In this document: in pieces, positions 30,311 to 39,268 of the stretch | Position numbering within the stretch: position 1 is the first letter of the stretch | Layout: the number at the start of each line of letters is the position of its first letter | From: Curvivirga sp965219885 | GTDB taxonomy: Bacteria > Pseudomonadota > Alphaproteobacteria > UBA8366 > Aestuariispiraceae | Reading direction: 5' to 3' | Assembly: GCF_965219885.1 (NCBI RefSeq) | Contig: NZ_CBDCOT010000009.1 | Coordinates: forward strand, 1-64,000 | DNA length: 64,000 bases | Program-made: the position numbers and the translations under genes | The notes under the pieces: generated by a model | Told to the model about the DNA's origin: nothing | Seen by the model: the letters and a program-made list of their open reading frames with translations, nothing else | The model's database searches: none

Positions 30311-30464
30311 AAAAGAAAGGCCGCTGGTATGAAAACCAACGGCCTTGATTGCATATAGGTGATCTTTAGGATCACAAGAGTTTGTATGGATCGAATCAAA
30401 CTCTTTTCAGGGTGAGGTTCCGCTGAGGGGAATAAGAACCTCTTATGAGAGGGGAAATCTCAAT
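30311..30464 (-). ncRNA. Candidate small RNA, tandem copy B
   Basis: A ~154-nt predicted transcript with the same architecture as copy A: TGAGA/TCTCA hairpin with TTTCCCC loop; GAGGTTCT/GGAACCTC hairpin with TTCCCCTC loop (30442-30414); AGAGTTTG/CAAACTCT (30404-30377); GTGATC/GATCAC (30375-30359); and terminator AAGGCCGTTGG/CCAGCGGCCTT (30346-30317) followed by a T-rich run. The first ~50 nt are almost identical to copy A. The later stems differ in sequence but keep pairing. It ends ~50 bp before the copy A promoter. Confidence 0.75.
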
Positions 30465-30470
30465 GACTAT

Positions 30471-30526
30471 GATATTGGTATCGAAACATGTCTTTCCAAG
30501 GCCTTAATTAAGGCAATTTCATGGCA
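30471..30526 (-). promoter_or_regulatory. Promoter and upstream box of small RNA copy B
   Basis: The minus strand has TTGGAA (30499-30494), a 17-bp spacer and AATATC (30476-30471). The shared upstream box lies at 30510-30527 (plus strand AAGGCAATTTCATGGCAT), differing from copy A at one base. Conservation of both box and hexamers, against a diverged spacer, points to regulated transcription. Confidence 0.55.
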
Positions 30527-30612
30527 TATTTCCCATTGTTTCTTGACAAGAACACAGGTTAATAATAATCACTCGCATTACAGAAAGTTGAGATGTATCT
30601 TATTCACCAGAG

Positions 30613-33486
30613 ATGATGAACTTGTTAAAAAGTATTGATATGAAAGACATTTTGCAAATTATACGCAATAATAAATTGATATCTTTCTCAATATTTCTTG
30701 TCGTTTCATGCGGGTTTCTGGTCTCTATTATCGCCTATCAAAGCATCCAGAAACAAATTATCAAGGAAGATCGATCTTCATTTATTCGAGATGCAGAATT
30801 TTATCTAAAAACTGTAGAGAAAAGATTTCATACAGCCGAAAGCTTTATTGAGTCCATTGATCGCTTGATCCAAATGGCTCCCAATTTGTCCCGTAAGGAC
30901 TTTGCACGCTTCAACAATCCTGAAGATTTATATGAACTAGGAATACAAGCCGTTGCATGGTCACCCGTTGTAAAACATTCAGATCGTAGCTCATTTGTTA
31001 AGCAGGTTCGGGAAACAGGTCTATTTGACTTTGATATTCGTGACCCTGGAGAAGACTATAATCCATCTGCAGCAGTTAGGTTTAAATATGCGCCGATCGT
31101 TTATGTAGAACCGGTTCATCATAGCGGACATATCCAAGGACTTGATTTATTTGCCCAAGCCAAAAAAGATAGGGAATTAAACATCGCTATTGATGAAGGA
31201 CATTTAATGATGTCCGATATCAAACCACTGACGATCAGCGATACAGCAGAGTACGGCTTTTGGTTACATATGCCTATATATGTTGCTCTTTCAAATCATC
31301 CCAGTATTCAAGAAAGACGGCAAAAACTTGTCGGATTTGCATCCGTTGCAGTCTTAACAAATGATCTATTAACACCACCTTCACTCAATTCGGATACCGG
31401 GTTTGGTTTTCAGGTAACTATTGATCAAGGTATTTATATGCAAACCTTCGCAACGCATCCTGTTGAAAGAATGCACTTGCGTGAAGACGTAATGTGGCAA
31501 ACCGTCTTAGATTTTGCACAAAACCATATTACTTTTGCTTTCCAAAGAACAGAAGCAAAGGGCCTATCTGGGCGAGATTTTTTAGCATCTGTCGTACTTT
31601 TAATTGGGTTAACTGCAACTGTCCTTTTAACCAGCTACCTCATCACTAGTTTAATCCGAACACGTCGTATTGAAACGCAAATTCAAAACCGCACCAAGGA
31701 TCTAAAACTTAGCAATCAGATGCTACAAGATGAAATCATACGGCGGGAGAAAGCAACAACAGAACAAAACCGCGCAGAAGTAAGATACCAGCGTATCTTT
31801 GAAAATGCTGTAGAAGGTATTTTCGCAATGGGAGCGAATGGAGATATCTTAAATGCCAATCCGTCCTTTGCGGAGATATTTGGTTTCAAAGATATAGATG
31901 ACTTTAAGTCACAAGCAGTAAACTTTAACCGCCTGCTTCATGCAACCGATCGACGCAAGTTACAGTCCGTTCTATTACGAGACAAAAATTTGGTGAATAT
32001 GGAATGTAGAGCTACTAACCATGAGGGTAGCCATCTCTTCTTGTCAGTCAATGCAACATATGTAACCGAAGATACAGATGTTATGATTGAGGGGACCGTT
32101 GTCGATATTACCAATCGTAAACTTACCGAAGCAAAGCTGAATGACTTTGCCTATCTAGATCCACTCACCAATTGCCTGAACCGACGTGCTTTTAATGAAA
32201 TGTTGGAAAACAGATTTGAAAAAGCACAGAGATTTAAAGATTGGGCCTTTGCGTTACTCTTTATCGATCTTGATCATTTCAAGATGATCAACGACACACA
32301 GGGGCATGATGTAGGCGATATGGTCATTCAAGAAGTTGCGGAACGATTACGAAATGCAATTCGGGAATCTGCCTCAATAGCCCGCCTTGGCGGAGATGAA
32401 TTTGCGATTCTGTTTAATAACATTAAAACATCAGAGCAAATTCATGAAATCTCAGAACGTATTCTAAAACAACTCGCCAGACCATTTGAAACAAAGGAAC
32501 GTCCATTTCTTACTTCTGGTAGTGTCGGCATAGCTTTGGCCCATGGTAATGACGTTAAAGACCCTGCCCAATTAATGCGCAATGCGGATCTTGCCATGTA
32601 TCAGGCAAAGAAAGCTGGTCGTAATCAAAGTATTATCTATAGCGATGATTTTCATCTTGAGGCAGATGAACAATTAAAACTTCAAAATGCATTACGCAAA
32701 GCCGTAACTGCAAATGAATTGGATATGGTTTACCAACCGGTTATTAATATGAAATCCGGTAAATTGATTGCCACAGAAGCACTTTTACGTTGGTTCAACC
32801 CCACATTTGGCCAAGTATCCCCGGATCAATTCATTCCAATGGCTGAACAAATAGGTTTGATTTCTGAGATCGGCGCTTGGGGAATTGATCATATATTGTC
32901 CGACATGCAAAAGATAAAACAAATTGATAAACTCGCTCATATTCGAATGAATATTAACTTATCTCCGATACAATTATGCCAACCTGAATTCTGCGATTTT
33001 TTAATTTCAAAATGTAAGGAACATGACATACAACGCAGCAGTATTGCATTAGAATTAACCGAAACGGCAATGGTGGCAGAACATATGAATATAGACCATT
33101 ATTTATCAGTTCTGTCAGAGGCAGGCTTTAGAGTATTGGTTGATGATTTCGGAACAGGCTATGCCTCTCTTAACCAACTGACAGTGACAAAATGGGATGG
33201 CATCAAAATTGATCGAAATTTTGTTGAAGGTCTAGAAATTGACGACAATAAATTCGCCATTACCTGTGCCGTTTTAAGTATGGCAGAAACGATTGGATAT
33301 GAAGTCACGGCCGAAGGAATAGAAACCGAAGGGCAACGTGATCTTTTGGTCAATATGGGATGTCATATTGGACAAGGTTACCTGTTTGGCAAACCAATGT
33401 CTGTTACACAAATCATCGAAAATGCAGAAAATAATTTTGAATATACCAAACCAAAACTCGCGCCTCTATTCAGGAAAAACATGTAA
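30613..33486 (+). CDS. CHASE-PAS-GGDEF-EAL c-di-GMP turnover protein
   Basis: This is a 957-residue inner-membrane signalling protein. Helix 1 (~22-42) and helix 2 (~326-347) bracket a periplasmic CHASE sensor domain (~60-300). A PAS domain follows (~390-505), then GGDEF (~515-680, motif GGDEF at ~595-599 intact) and EAL (~695-945, EAL at 722-724 and DDFGTGYASL intact). Both catalytic domains look competent, so it could make or degrade cyclic di-GMP. No RxxD inhibitory site stands five residues before GGDEF (the sequence is RESASIARLGGDEF). It is monocistronic and divergent from the small RNA pair. Confidence 0.95.
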   Translation: MMNLLKSIDMKDILQIIRNNKLISFSIFLVVSCGFLVSIIAYQSIQKQIIKEDRSSFIRDAEFYLKTVEKRFHTAESFIESIDRLIQMAPNLSRKDFARFNNPEDLYELGIQAVAWSPVVKHSDRSSFVKQVRETGLFDFDIRDPGEDYNPSAAVRFKYAPIVYVEPVHHSGHIQGLDLFAQAKKDRELNIAIDEGHLMMSDIKPLTISDTAEYGFWLHMPIYVALSNHPSIQERRQKLVGFASVAVLTNDLLTPPSLNSDTGFGFQVTIDQGIYMQTFATHPVERMHLREDVMWQTVLDFAQNHITFAFQRTEAKGLSGRDFLASVVLLIGLTATVLLTSYLITSLIRTRRIETQIQNRTKDLKLSNQMLQDEIIRREKATTEQNRAEVRYQRIFENAVEGIFAMGANGDILNANPSFAEIFGFKDIDDFKSQAVNFNRLLHATDRRKLQSVLLRDKNLVNMECRATNHEGSHLFLSVNATYVTEDTDVMIEGTVVDITNRKLTEAKLNDFAYLDPLTNCLNRRAFNEMLENRFEKAQRFKDWAFALLFIDLDHFKMINDTQGHDVGDMVIQEVAERLRNAIRESASIARLGGDEFAILFNNIKTSEQIHEISERILKQLARPFETKERPFLTSGSVGIALAHGNDVKDPAQLMRNADLAMYQAKKAGRNQSIIYSDDFHLEADEQLKLQNALRKAVTANELDMVYQPVINMKSGKLIATEALLRWFNPTFGQVSPDQFIPMAEQIGLISEIGAWGIDHILSDMQKIKQIDKLAHIRMNINLSPIQLCQPEFCDFLISKCKEHDIQRSSIALELTETAMVAEHMNIDHYLSVLSEAGFRVLVDDFGTGYASLNQLTVTKWDGIKIDRNFVEGLEIDDNKFAITCAVLSMAETIGYEVTAEGIETEGQRDLLVNMGCHIGQGYLFGKPMSVTQIIENAENNFEYTKPKLAPLFRKNM

Positions 33487-33507
33487 ATTTTGCGGCTTAT
33501 AAAAGCA

Positions 33508-33532
33508 AAAAAGCCGCATTAAGCGGCTTTTT
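33508..33532 (+). terminator. Terminator after the GGDEF-EAL gene
   Basis: A perfect 10-bp stem AAAAAGCCGC / GCGGCTTTTT with a 5-nt loop lies 22 bp past the stop codon. It also has the A-run needed to serve the convergent gene on the minus strand. Confidence 0.85.
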
Positions 33533-33557
33533 CTTTCAGTTTTAAATGACAGAATTG

Positions 33558-34796
33558 TTATTCATAACTTCGTTGATCATCAATTACTTTACCATCATTT
33601 GGTAAGCTTCCAATTTCTGCGAACTCGATCACACCACGCAATTTAATTTCTGTACGAACAGCATCTTCCAAAGCTGCTTTTAGTTGATCTGATGCCTTTG
33701 ACGTTTCTACCTTCACAGTCATCACGTCCGCATTATCTACCAATGTTATTTCAAGGCGCATTTTTTCAACTTCATCATGCGCTTTCACCACCCTATTCAC
33801 TTGGGCAGGATCTACAAACATACCTTTTACTTTGGTACGTTGATCGGCGCGCCCCATCCATCCTTTAATACGTTTATTGGTACGCCCAGTAGGGCAACTC
33901 CCATCCATGACTGCAGACATATCCCCGGTCCCGAAACGGATTAGCGGATAATCTGTATTGGTGAGCATGGTAACAATAATTTCACCGACTTCCCCATCAG
34001 TAACAGGTTCTCCCGTACCCGGGCGCACGATTTCAAGGATTACATTCTCATCAACGACCATGCCTTCTTTGGCTGATGTTTCATATGATACCAAACCTAG
34101 ATCCGCAGTACCAAAACATTGAACGACCTCAATACCACGCGCTTCATATTCTTCACGCATAGAAGGGAAAAGCGGTCCGCCAGATACCAAGGCTTTCTTA
34201 AGAGAAGATACATCCGCCCCTAATTCAACGGCCTTATCTAAAATGACTTTTAAGAAGTCAGGTGTTCCGACATAAGCGGAAATACCAAAATGTTGAATAG
34301 CTGCGACTTGAGCATCCGTTTGCCCAACCCCGCCTGGATACACAGCACATCCAACTGCCTTAGCCGCAGTTTCAAACATATGGCCCGCAGGGGTGTGATG
34401 ATAAGAAAAACAATTTAAGACGATATCCCCTTTGCGCAAACCTGCTGCATACGCAGCACGTCCCATTCGCCACCAATCATCCGTGTGCCCTTCCGGGTCA
34501 GCAATCGGGCCTGGTGACATAAAGACGCGCAGCAAATCGCTTGTGGCCGTTGCATTCAAACCACCGAAAGGCGGATTATCTTGCTGGGCCTGAAGTAGAT
34601 CTGACTTACGAGTTAAAGGTAGTGAAGCCAAATCCGACAAACTATCAACGCTATCGACATCAACATCCGCCAGCGCCTTGGCATAATGCGCAGAATTCGC
34701 TTTTGCATGGGCGAGTTGCTTTTTCAATAAAGCAAGTTGATCTGCTTCGCGTGTAGCTTCATCACGTGTTTCCAAAGCATCAAAAAAATCAGTCAT
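33558..34796 (-). CDS. Phenylacetate-CoA ligase-family AMP-forming enzyme
   Basis: This 412-residue adenylate-forming enzyme is of the PaaK-like group. It has SLPLTRKSDLLQAQ near 58-71, an FGTADLGLVSYE adenylate motif near 228-239, LIRFGTGDMS near 290-299 and GRADQRTKVKGMFVDPAQV near 320-338. The P-loop-like segment is altered (VFMSPGPIADPEG, where PaaK has SSGTTG), so activity or specificity may differ. It lies downstream of livF after a terminator-like hairpin. Its neighbours suggest activation of an acid handled by the Liv transporter. The substrate is unknown. Confidence 0.8.
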   Translation of the reverse strand: MTDFFDALETRDEATREADQLALLKKQLAHAKANSAHYAKALADVDVDSVDSLSDLASLPLTRKSDLLQAQQDNPPFGGLNATATSDLLRVFMSPGPIADPEGHTDDWWRMGRAAYAAGLRKGDIVLNCFSYHHTPAGHMFETAAKAVGCAVYPGGVGQTDAQVAAIQHFGISAYVGTPDFLKVILDKAVELGADVSSLKKALVSGGPLFPSMREEYEARGIEVVQCFGTADLGLVSYETSAKEGMVVDENVILEIVRPGTGEPVTDGEVGEIIVTMLTNTDYPLIRFGTGDMSAVMDGSCPTGRTNKRIKGWMGRADQRTKVKGMFVDPAQVNRVVKAHDEVEKMRLEITLVDNADVMTVKVETSKASDQLKAALEDAVRTEIKLRGVIEFAEIGSLPNDGKVIDDQRSYE

Positions 34797-34857
34797 ATCT
34801 TAACTTTAACCCCAAATTTAAAAACAATAGATATTAAACCATCAAACACAGAGACAA

Positions 34858-34880
34858 AATAGGAGGCCGAAGCCTCCCAA
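34858..34880 (-). terminator. Terminator hairpin after livF
   Basis: On the minus strand GGGAGGC-TTCG-GCCTCC is followed by TATTTTG, 13-30 bp past the livF stop. The stable TTCG tetraloop makes it convincing. It would separate, or partly attenuate, the downstream PaaK-like gene. Confidence 0.7.
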
Positions 34881-34892
34881 AGTTTGCACAAT

Positions 34893-35693
34893 TTATAACC
34901 AACGTTTACGGCGTTTATAATGTTTCACTTCACGGAAGTTCTTTCGACCTTCCTTCGCCATACCGAGATAGAATTCTTTTACGTCTTCGTTATTACGAAG
35001 CTCTTCGGCTTCACCATCCATAACCACGCGACCACCTTCAAGGATATATCCATAATGGGCATAACGTAGAGCCACATTGGTATTTTGCTCTGCTAATAAG
35101 AAGGTCACGCCTTCATCTTCATTTAGCTTTTTAACAATCGCAAAGATTTGCTCTACCAATTGTGGCGCCAACCCCATAGATGGTTCATCTAATAAAATCA
35201 GTTCTGGCTTCGCCATCATTGCACGACCAATAGCAACCATTTGCTGTTCGCCGCCAGATGTATAACCAGCTTGCGATTTACGGCGTTCCCAAAGACGCGG
35301 AAAATAGTCATAAACCATTTGAAGATCACGTTTGATCTCAGCCCCGTTTCCACGGGTATAAGCACCAGAAAGCAAATTTTCTTCAACAGTTAAATGTTCA
35401 AAACAATGTCGGCCTTCCATCACTTGAACCACACCGGATTTCACCAAGTCATTTGCAGTTTTGTCATGAACAACTTGACCATTCAACTCGATACTACCCT
35501 TGGTAACATCCCCGCGTTCAGCACGTAGAAGATTTGAAATAGATTTCAATGTTGTTGATTTACCGGCACCGTTAGCACCAAGCAGGGCAACAATCTTACC
35601 CTTAGGGACTTCCAGAGAGACCCCCTTCAAAACCAGAATTACATGATCATAAATGACTTCGATATTATTCACCTGCAATAGAGGGGTTGTCAT
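34893..35693 (-). CDS. livF: Branched-chain amino acid-type ABC ATPase LivF
   Basis: This ~266-residue ABC ATPase has Walker A GANGAGKSTT, signature YTSGGEQQMVAIGRAMM and Walker B LILLDEPSMGLAP, the LivF pattern. The C terminus is extended and basic (HYKRRKRWL). I start at ATG 35693 because AAAGGAGAG lies six bases upstream. The frame is open to 35720 without such a site. It follows livK by ~100 bp containing strong hairpins. Confidence 0.93.
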   Translation of the reverse strand: MTTPLLQVNNIEVIYDHVILVLKGVSLEVPKGKIVALLGANGAGKSTTLKSISNLLRAERGDVTKGSIELNGQVVHDKTANDLVKSGVVQVMEGRHCFEHLTVEENLLSGAYTRGNGAEIKRDLQMVYDYFPRLWERRKSQAGYTSGGEQQMVAIGRAMMAKPELILLDEPSMGLAPQLVEQIFAIVKKLNEDEGVTFLLAEQNTNVALRYAHYGYILEGGRVVMDGEAEELRNNEDVKEFYLGMAKEGRKNFREVKHYKRRKRWL

Positions 35694-35743
35694 TGATCTC
35701 TCCTTTAGTCGTTTTGCCAATTTGGCAATCTTCAGTCTAGTAT

Positions 35744-35789
35744 TTCGGTATGATTGACCCTACAGGGGAAGGGTCAATCATGTGCCGAA
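35744..35789 (-). repeat. Long hairpin between livK and livF
   Basis: An 11-bp perfect stem ATGATTGACCC/GGGTCAATCAT with a 10-nt loop is extended by a further TTCGG/CCGAA pairing past a small bulge. It has no U-tract, so it is unlikely to be an intrinsic terminator. A second small palindrome TTGCCAA..TTGGCAA lies at 35714-35728. In receptor-permease operons such hairpins often stabilise the receptor mRNA; that role here is inference. Confidence 0.6.
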
Positions 35790-35794
35790 TGTGA

Positions 35795-37096
35795 TTAGCT
35801 ACAGCTGCGAGGTGAAATACCTTGCTCTTTTGCATAAGCAGCAGCATCAGACTCAATCAATGGACGAGTCATCGCTGTGTCAGCTGGGATCCAATCTGTA
35901 ACGATTTTATATTCGGAACCTGTCCATTCTTGGATCAAAACAGCAGGGTTCTGACCTTCATGGTTAGCACAAGTTACTTTTACTGGCGGCAATAGGCCCG
36001 TCATACCCATAGCATCGACATCCGCAGCGTCTAGATCTAATTGCTCCATCGCTTTTTGCATGTCTTCACCAGAAATATCCGCTTTACCAGACATTTCCTG
36101 AGCCAATTTGATTGTCTCATGAATATATGCCGCATTCACAACAGCACGGTTATACAATACTGTACCAGCTTTGGAGCCATCACCAGATGCTTTACCTGCG
36201 TCATAAACATATTTCTTCATGTCATCATATAACGGGTAATCCATGCCAACACCGTTAAAGGTCGCAGCGCGATATCCTTTGGCACGTTTACCTGTTGGTG
36301 CAGCAACTTCTTCACCAGCAGACCACCAGTTACCGATAAATTTGCTCATATCGTAACGGATATTTGTTGCTTCTTTAACAGCTGTTTCACGCATCGCGCC
36401 CCAACCCCACATTACAATGTAATCAGGTTTTGTTTTGCGAATTTGCAACCAGATAGATTTCTGTTCTGTCATGGAAGCTGGCGCTACTGGATATTTGTCA
36501 TAAGTGAAGCCGTATTTTTCTACCAATTTGTCCAAGGTTGGAATTGGTTCCTTACCATATGGATGGTCAAGATAGATATACGCAACACGTTTGCCTTTTA
36601 GCTGATCCATACCACCGAGCTCACCGCCCATGAAGTTGAAGATCGCTGTTGCTTGGTTCCAATATGTAGATGGGAAGTTAAAGACATATGGGAATACAGT
36701 ACCATCAGCCGCAGTTGTACGACCATAGCCCATTGTTAATAAAGGAATCTTATCCGCTGTCATTTTCTCAATCAACGCATAAGCGATACCTGTGGAATAT
36801 GGACCATATACCAAAGCGCCTTCTTTTGTACGATCATAACATTCTACACCACGGTCTGTTTTGTAGCCTGTTTCGCATTCTTCAACTTTAACTTTCAAGC
36901 CGCCAATGCCGCCATCGCGTTCGTTGATCATGGTGAAATAGTCAGCAAAACCATCTGCTAAAGGAATACCGCCAGATGCGTAAGGACCTGTACGATATAC
37001 CAAGGATGGGACATTCAGTTCAGCTGCATTCGCCGCGAAAGACGCGATACTCATAGCCGCTGCACCAGCCAACATACCAAGAGCTTTTAATTTCAT
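35795..37096 (-). CDS. livK: Liv-type ABC substrate-binding protein
   Basis: This is a 433-residue periplasmic receptor with a signal peptide (residues 1-25, ending AANAAE) and a two-lobed Peripla_BP_6 fold. It is longer than typical LivK (~370). Cysteines at ~54, ~61 and ~379 plus a terminal SCS could form disulfides. It belongs to the branched-chain-type receptors found next to acyl-CoA ligases, whose ligands may be aromatic or fatty acids as well as amino acids. A TGGAGG ribosome site lies nine to ten bases before ATG. It is separated from livM by 141 bp without a clear terminator. Confidence 0.9.
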   Translation of the reverse strand: MKLKALGMLAGAAAMSIASFAANAAELNVPSLVYRTGPYASGGIPLADGFADYFTMINERDGGIGGLKVKVEECETGYKTDRGVECYDRTKEGALVYGPYSTGIAYALIEKMTADKIPLLTMGYGRTTAADGTVFPYVFNFPSTYWNQATAIFNFMGGELGGMDQLKGKRVAYIYLDHPYGKEPIPTLDKLVEKYGFTYDKYPVAPASMTEQKSIWLQIRKTKPDYIVMWGWGAMRETAVKEATNIRYDMSKFIGNWWSAGEEVAAPTGKRAKGYRAATFNGVGMDYPLYDDMKKYVYDAGKASGDGSKAGTVLYNRAVVNAAYIHETIKLAQEMSGKADISGEDMQKAMEQLDLDAADVDAMGMTGLLPPVKVTCANHEGQNPAVLIQEWTGSEYKIVTDWIPADTAMTRPLIESDAAAYAKEQGISPRSCS

Positions 37097-37237
37097 AATT
37101 TATAGCCTCCAGTTACATTCTTATTGTTCAAGTTCTAAGTTTACTTCATGTCCAAGGTTACTTCTTAAAAAGACGATCCTCAGATCAATTGAATTGCTGG
37201 GTCATTCTAACCCAATTTTTATCAGGTGACCTCCCCC

Positions 37238-38314
37238 TTAATAAGGGAAAGGCCATCTGCGTAATTTTTCCTTTGCGATCTGCCACAAACGCGCAAGACC
37301 ATGCGGTTCAACAATTAGGAAGAATACGATTAACGCGCCAAAGATCATGATCTCCATATGGGAAATCACATCTGACGTTAAGTTTAACCCAATCCATTGT
37401 GGTGCATTATTCAAGAAAATCGGCAACAACACGATAAAGGCTGCGCCCAAGAAAGATCCAAGAATACTACCCAATCCACCAATAATCACCATAAACAAGA
37501 TCTGGAACGAACGGTTAATATCGTAGGCACCAGGCTCTACGGTGTTAATAAAGCAGAAAGCCCATAATGCACCGGCAACACCACAGTAGAAGCTGGAAAT
37601 CGCAAATGCACTTAACTTTGCTTTTAGCGGATCAATACCAATGATTTCAGCCGCAATATCCATATCACGGATCGCCATCCAACCACGGCCCATTTTACAA
37701 CGTGCCAAGTTACGTGCTGCGAGACCTAGAATGATAGCAAAACCTAGTACAAATAAATAACGCGCTTCGGTTGTTGCTTCCGCACCAGAGATCAACACGC
37801 CAAAGAATTCCATTGGTGGGATCGAAGGTACACCAGAGATGGAATAGTTCACAAACCAATCTACATGTGTAAATAACCAAAGTAAGAAGAATTGCGCGGC
37901 CAATGTGGTCACAGCCAAATAGAAGCCTTTAATGCGCAAACTTGGCAAACCAAATAAAACACCTGCGAAAGCCGCACTTAAACCACCAATAATGATAGCG
38001 ACAGGGGCCCCTAGAAACGCAAGGTTTGTTGCAACCTTATAAGCCATATAGGCCCCAGTTGCCATAAAGGCACCTGTTCCAAGAGACAATTGTCCTGCAT
38101 AACCTGTTAGAATGTTCAGCCCCAATGCAGCAATGGAAAGAACCAATACCGGGATCAACAAAGACCCTAACCAGTAATCATTTCCAATCATCGGGACAAC
38201 GATGACACCAAAGGCGATTAAGCCAATAACGAAATAACGGTCAAGTTTGATAGACAGAATGCTCTGATCAGCCGCATAACTTGTCTTAAAATCACCTGCT
38301 TCACGATAAAACAT
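37238..38314 (-). CDS. livM: Liv-type ABC permease LivM
   Basis: This 358-residue membrane protein has about nine to ten helices. The LivM motif LNILTGYAGQLSLGTGAFMATGAYMAYK (residues ~63-90) and MGRGWMAIRDMDIAAEIIGIDPLKAKLSAFAISSFYCGVAGAL near 202-245 (EAA-like loop) are clear. It starts 6 bp after livH and forms the translocation pore with LivH. Confidence 0.94.
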   Translation of the reverse strand: MFYREAGDFKTSYAADQSILSIKLDRYFVIGLIAFGVIVVPMIGNDYWLGSLLIPVLVLSIAALGLNILTGYAGQLSLGTGAFMATGAYMAYKVATNLAFLGAPVAIIIGGLSAAFAGVLFGLPSLRIKGFYLAVTTLAAQFFLLWLFTHVDWFVNYSISGVPSIPPMEFFGVLISGAEATTEARYLFVLGFAIILGLAARNLARCKMGRGWMAIRDMDIAAEIIGIDPLKAKLSAFAISSFYCGVAGALWAFCFINTVEPGAYDINRSFQILFMVIIGGLGSILGSFLGAAFIVLLPIFLNNAPQWIGLNLTSDVISHMEIMIFGALIVFFLIVEPHGLARLWQIAKEKLRRWPFPY

Positions 38315-38320
38315 GGTTCA

Positions 38321-39256
38321 TTAAACCCTTTCGATAATCTTTTCGCCAAACAGGCCTTGTGGACGGAAGAAAAGGAAGATCAGTGCCAATACATAAGCAA
38401 ACCATTCCTCAATCGCGCCACCATAGGCAGCACCCCAAAATACTTCCGCAACTTTTTCACCTGCACCAATGATCAACCCACCGATAATAGCACCCGGAAT
38501 GGATGTGAAACCGCCAAGGATCAGAACAGGTAAAGCTTTCAATGCAATTGTAGAGAGAGAGAATTGAACCCCTAACTTTGATCCCCACATAATACCAGCA
38601 ACCAGTGCAACCAAACCCGCAACGGCCCAAACGACAATCCAGATATGGTTCAATGGGATACCAACAGACAATGCGGCCTGATGATCATCTGCCACCGCAC
38701 GCAAGGCACGTCCAGTACGCGTATATTGGAAGAACAAGCTTAATGCGATCACTAAAGACCCGGCGACTGCAGCTGCAAATACTTCGGATTGTTGGATCAA
38801 AATATCACCTACAAACCAGACATCATCTGGCAAACCGATATTCAACGGACGTACATCACCGCCCCAAATCATTTCCCCTAAACCTTCAAGGAAATAAGCA
38901 ATACCGATGGTTGCCATAAAGAGAATGATATGTTCCTGGTTCACAAGATTTCGAAGGACAACACGTTCAATCGCAAATGCCAAGGCTACCATAATTAAAA
39001 TGGTTGCAATCAAGGCCACCACAATCGGCAAGCCAGCATCAATCAATCCAACAAAATTCAAAGCAGCAAATAAAACCATCACGCCTTGAGCAAAATTGAA
39101 AACCCCCGATGCTTTAAAGATCAATACGAAACCAAGTGCGACAAGCGAGTACATAATGCCAGACATGAGACCACCAAGGATCACCTCTGCCAAGAATTCC
39201 GGTGCTGTCCACATCTCAACGAAGGGAGTAACAAAGATCGAATACAAAAATTCCAT
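38321..39256 (-). CDS. livH: Liv-type ABC permease LivH
   Basis: This 311-residue membrane protein has about eight helices. LivH signatures are GGLMSGIMYSLVALGFVLIFKASGVFNFAQG near 29-58 and TGRALRAVADDHQAALSVGIPLNHIW near 182-207. It lies 12 bp after livG on the same strand. Confidence 0.94.
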   Translation of the reverse strand: MEFLYSIFVTPFVEMWTAPEFLAEVILGGLMSGIMYSLVALGFVLIFKASGVFNFAQGVMVLFAALNFVGLIDAGLPIVVALIATILIMVALAFAIERVVLRNLVNQEHIILFMATIGIAYFLEGLGEMIWGGDVRPLNIGLPDDVWFVGDILIQQSEVFAAAVAGSLVIALSLFFQYTRTGRALRAVADDHQAALSVGIPLNHIWIVVWAVAGLVALVAGIMWGSKLGVQFSLSTIALKALPVLILGGFTSIPGAIIGGLIIGAGEKVAEVFWGAAYGGAIEEWFAYVLALIFLFFRPQGLFGEKIIERV

Positions 39257-39268
39257 AATACCTACTCC

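Noticed and set aside
30071..30526. CRISPR or REP-type interpretation of the repeated units upstream of the thi operon
   Set aside because: There are only two copies of ~200 bp with promoters and terminators, no regular short repeats and no cas genes. Paired small RNA genes fit better.
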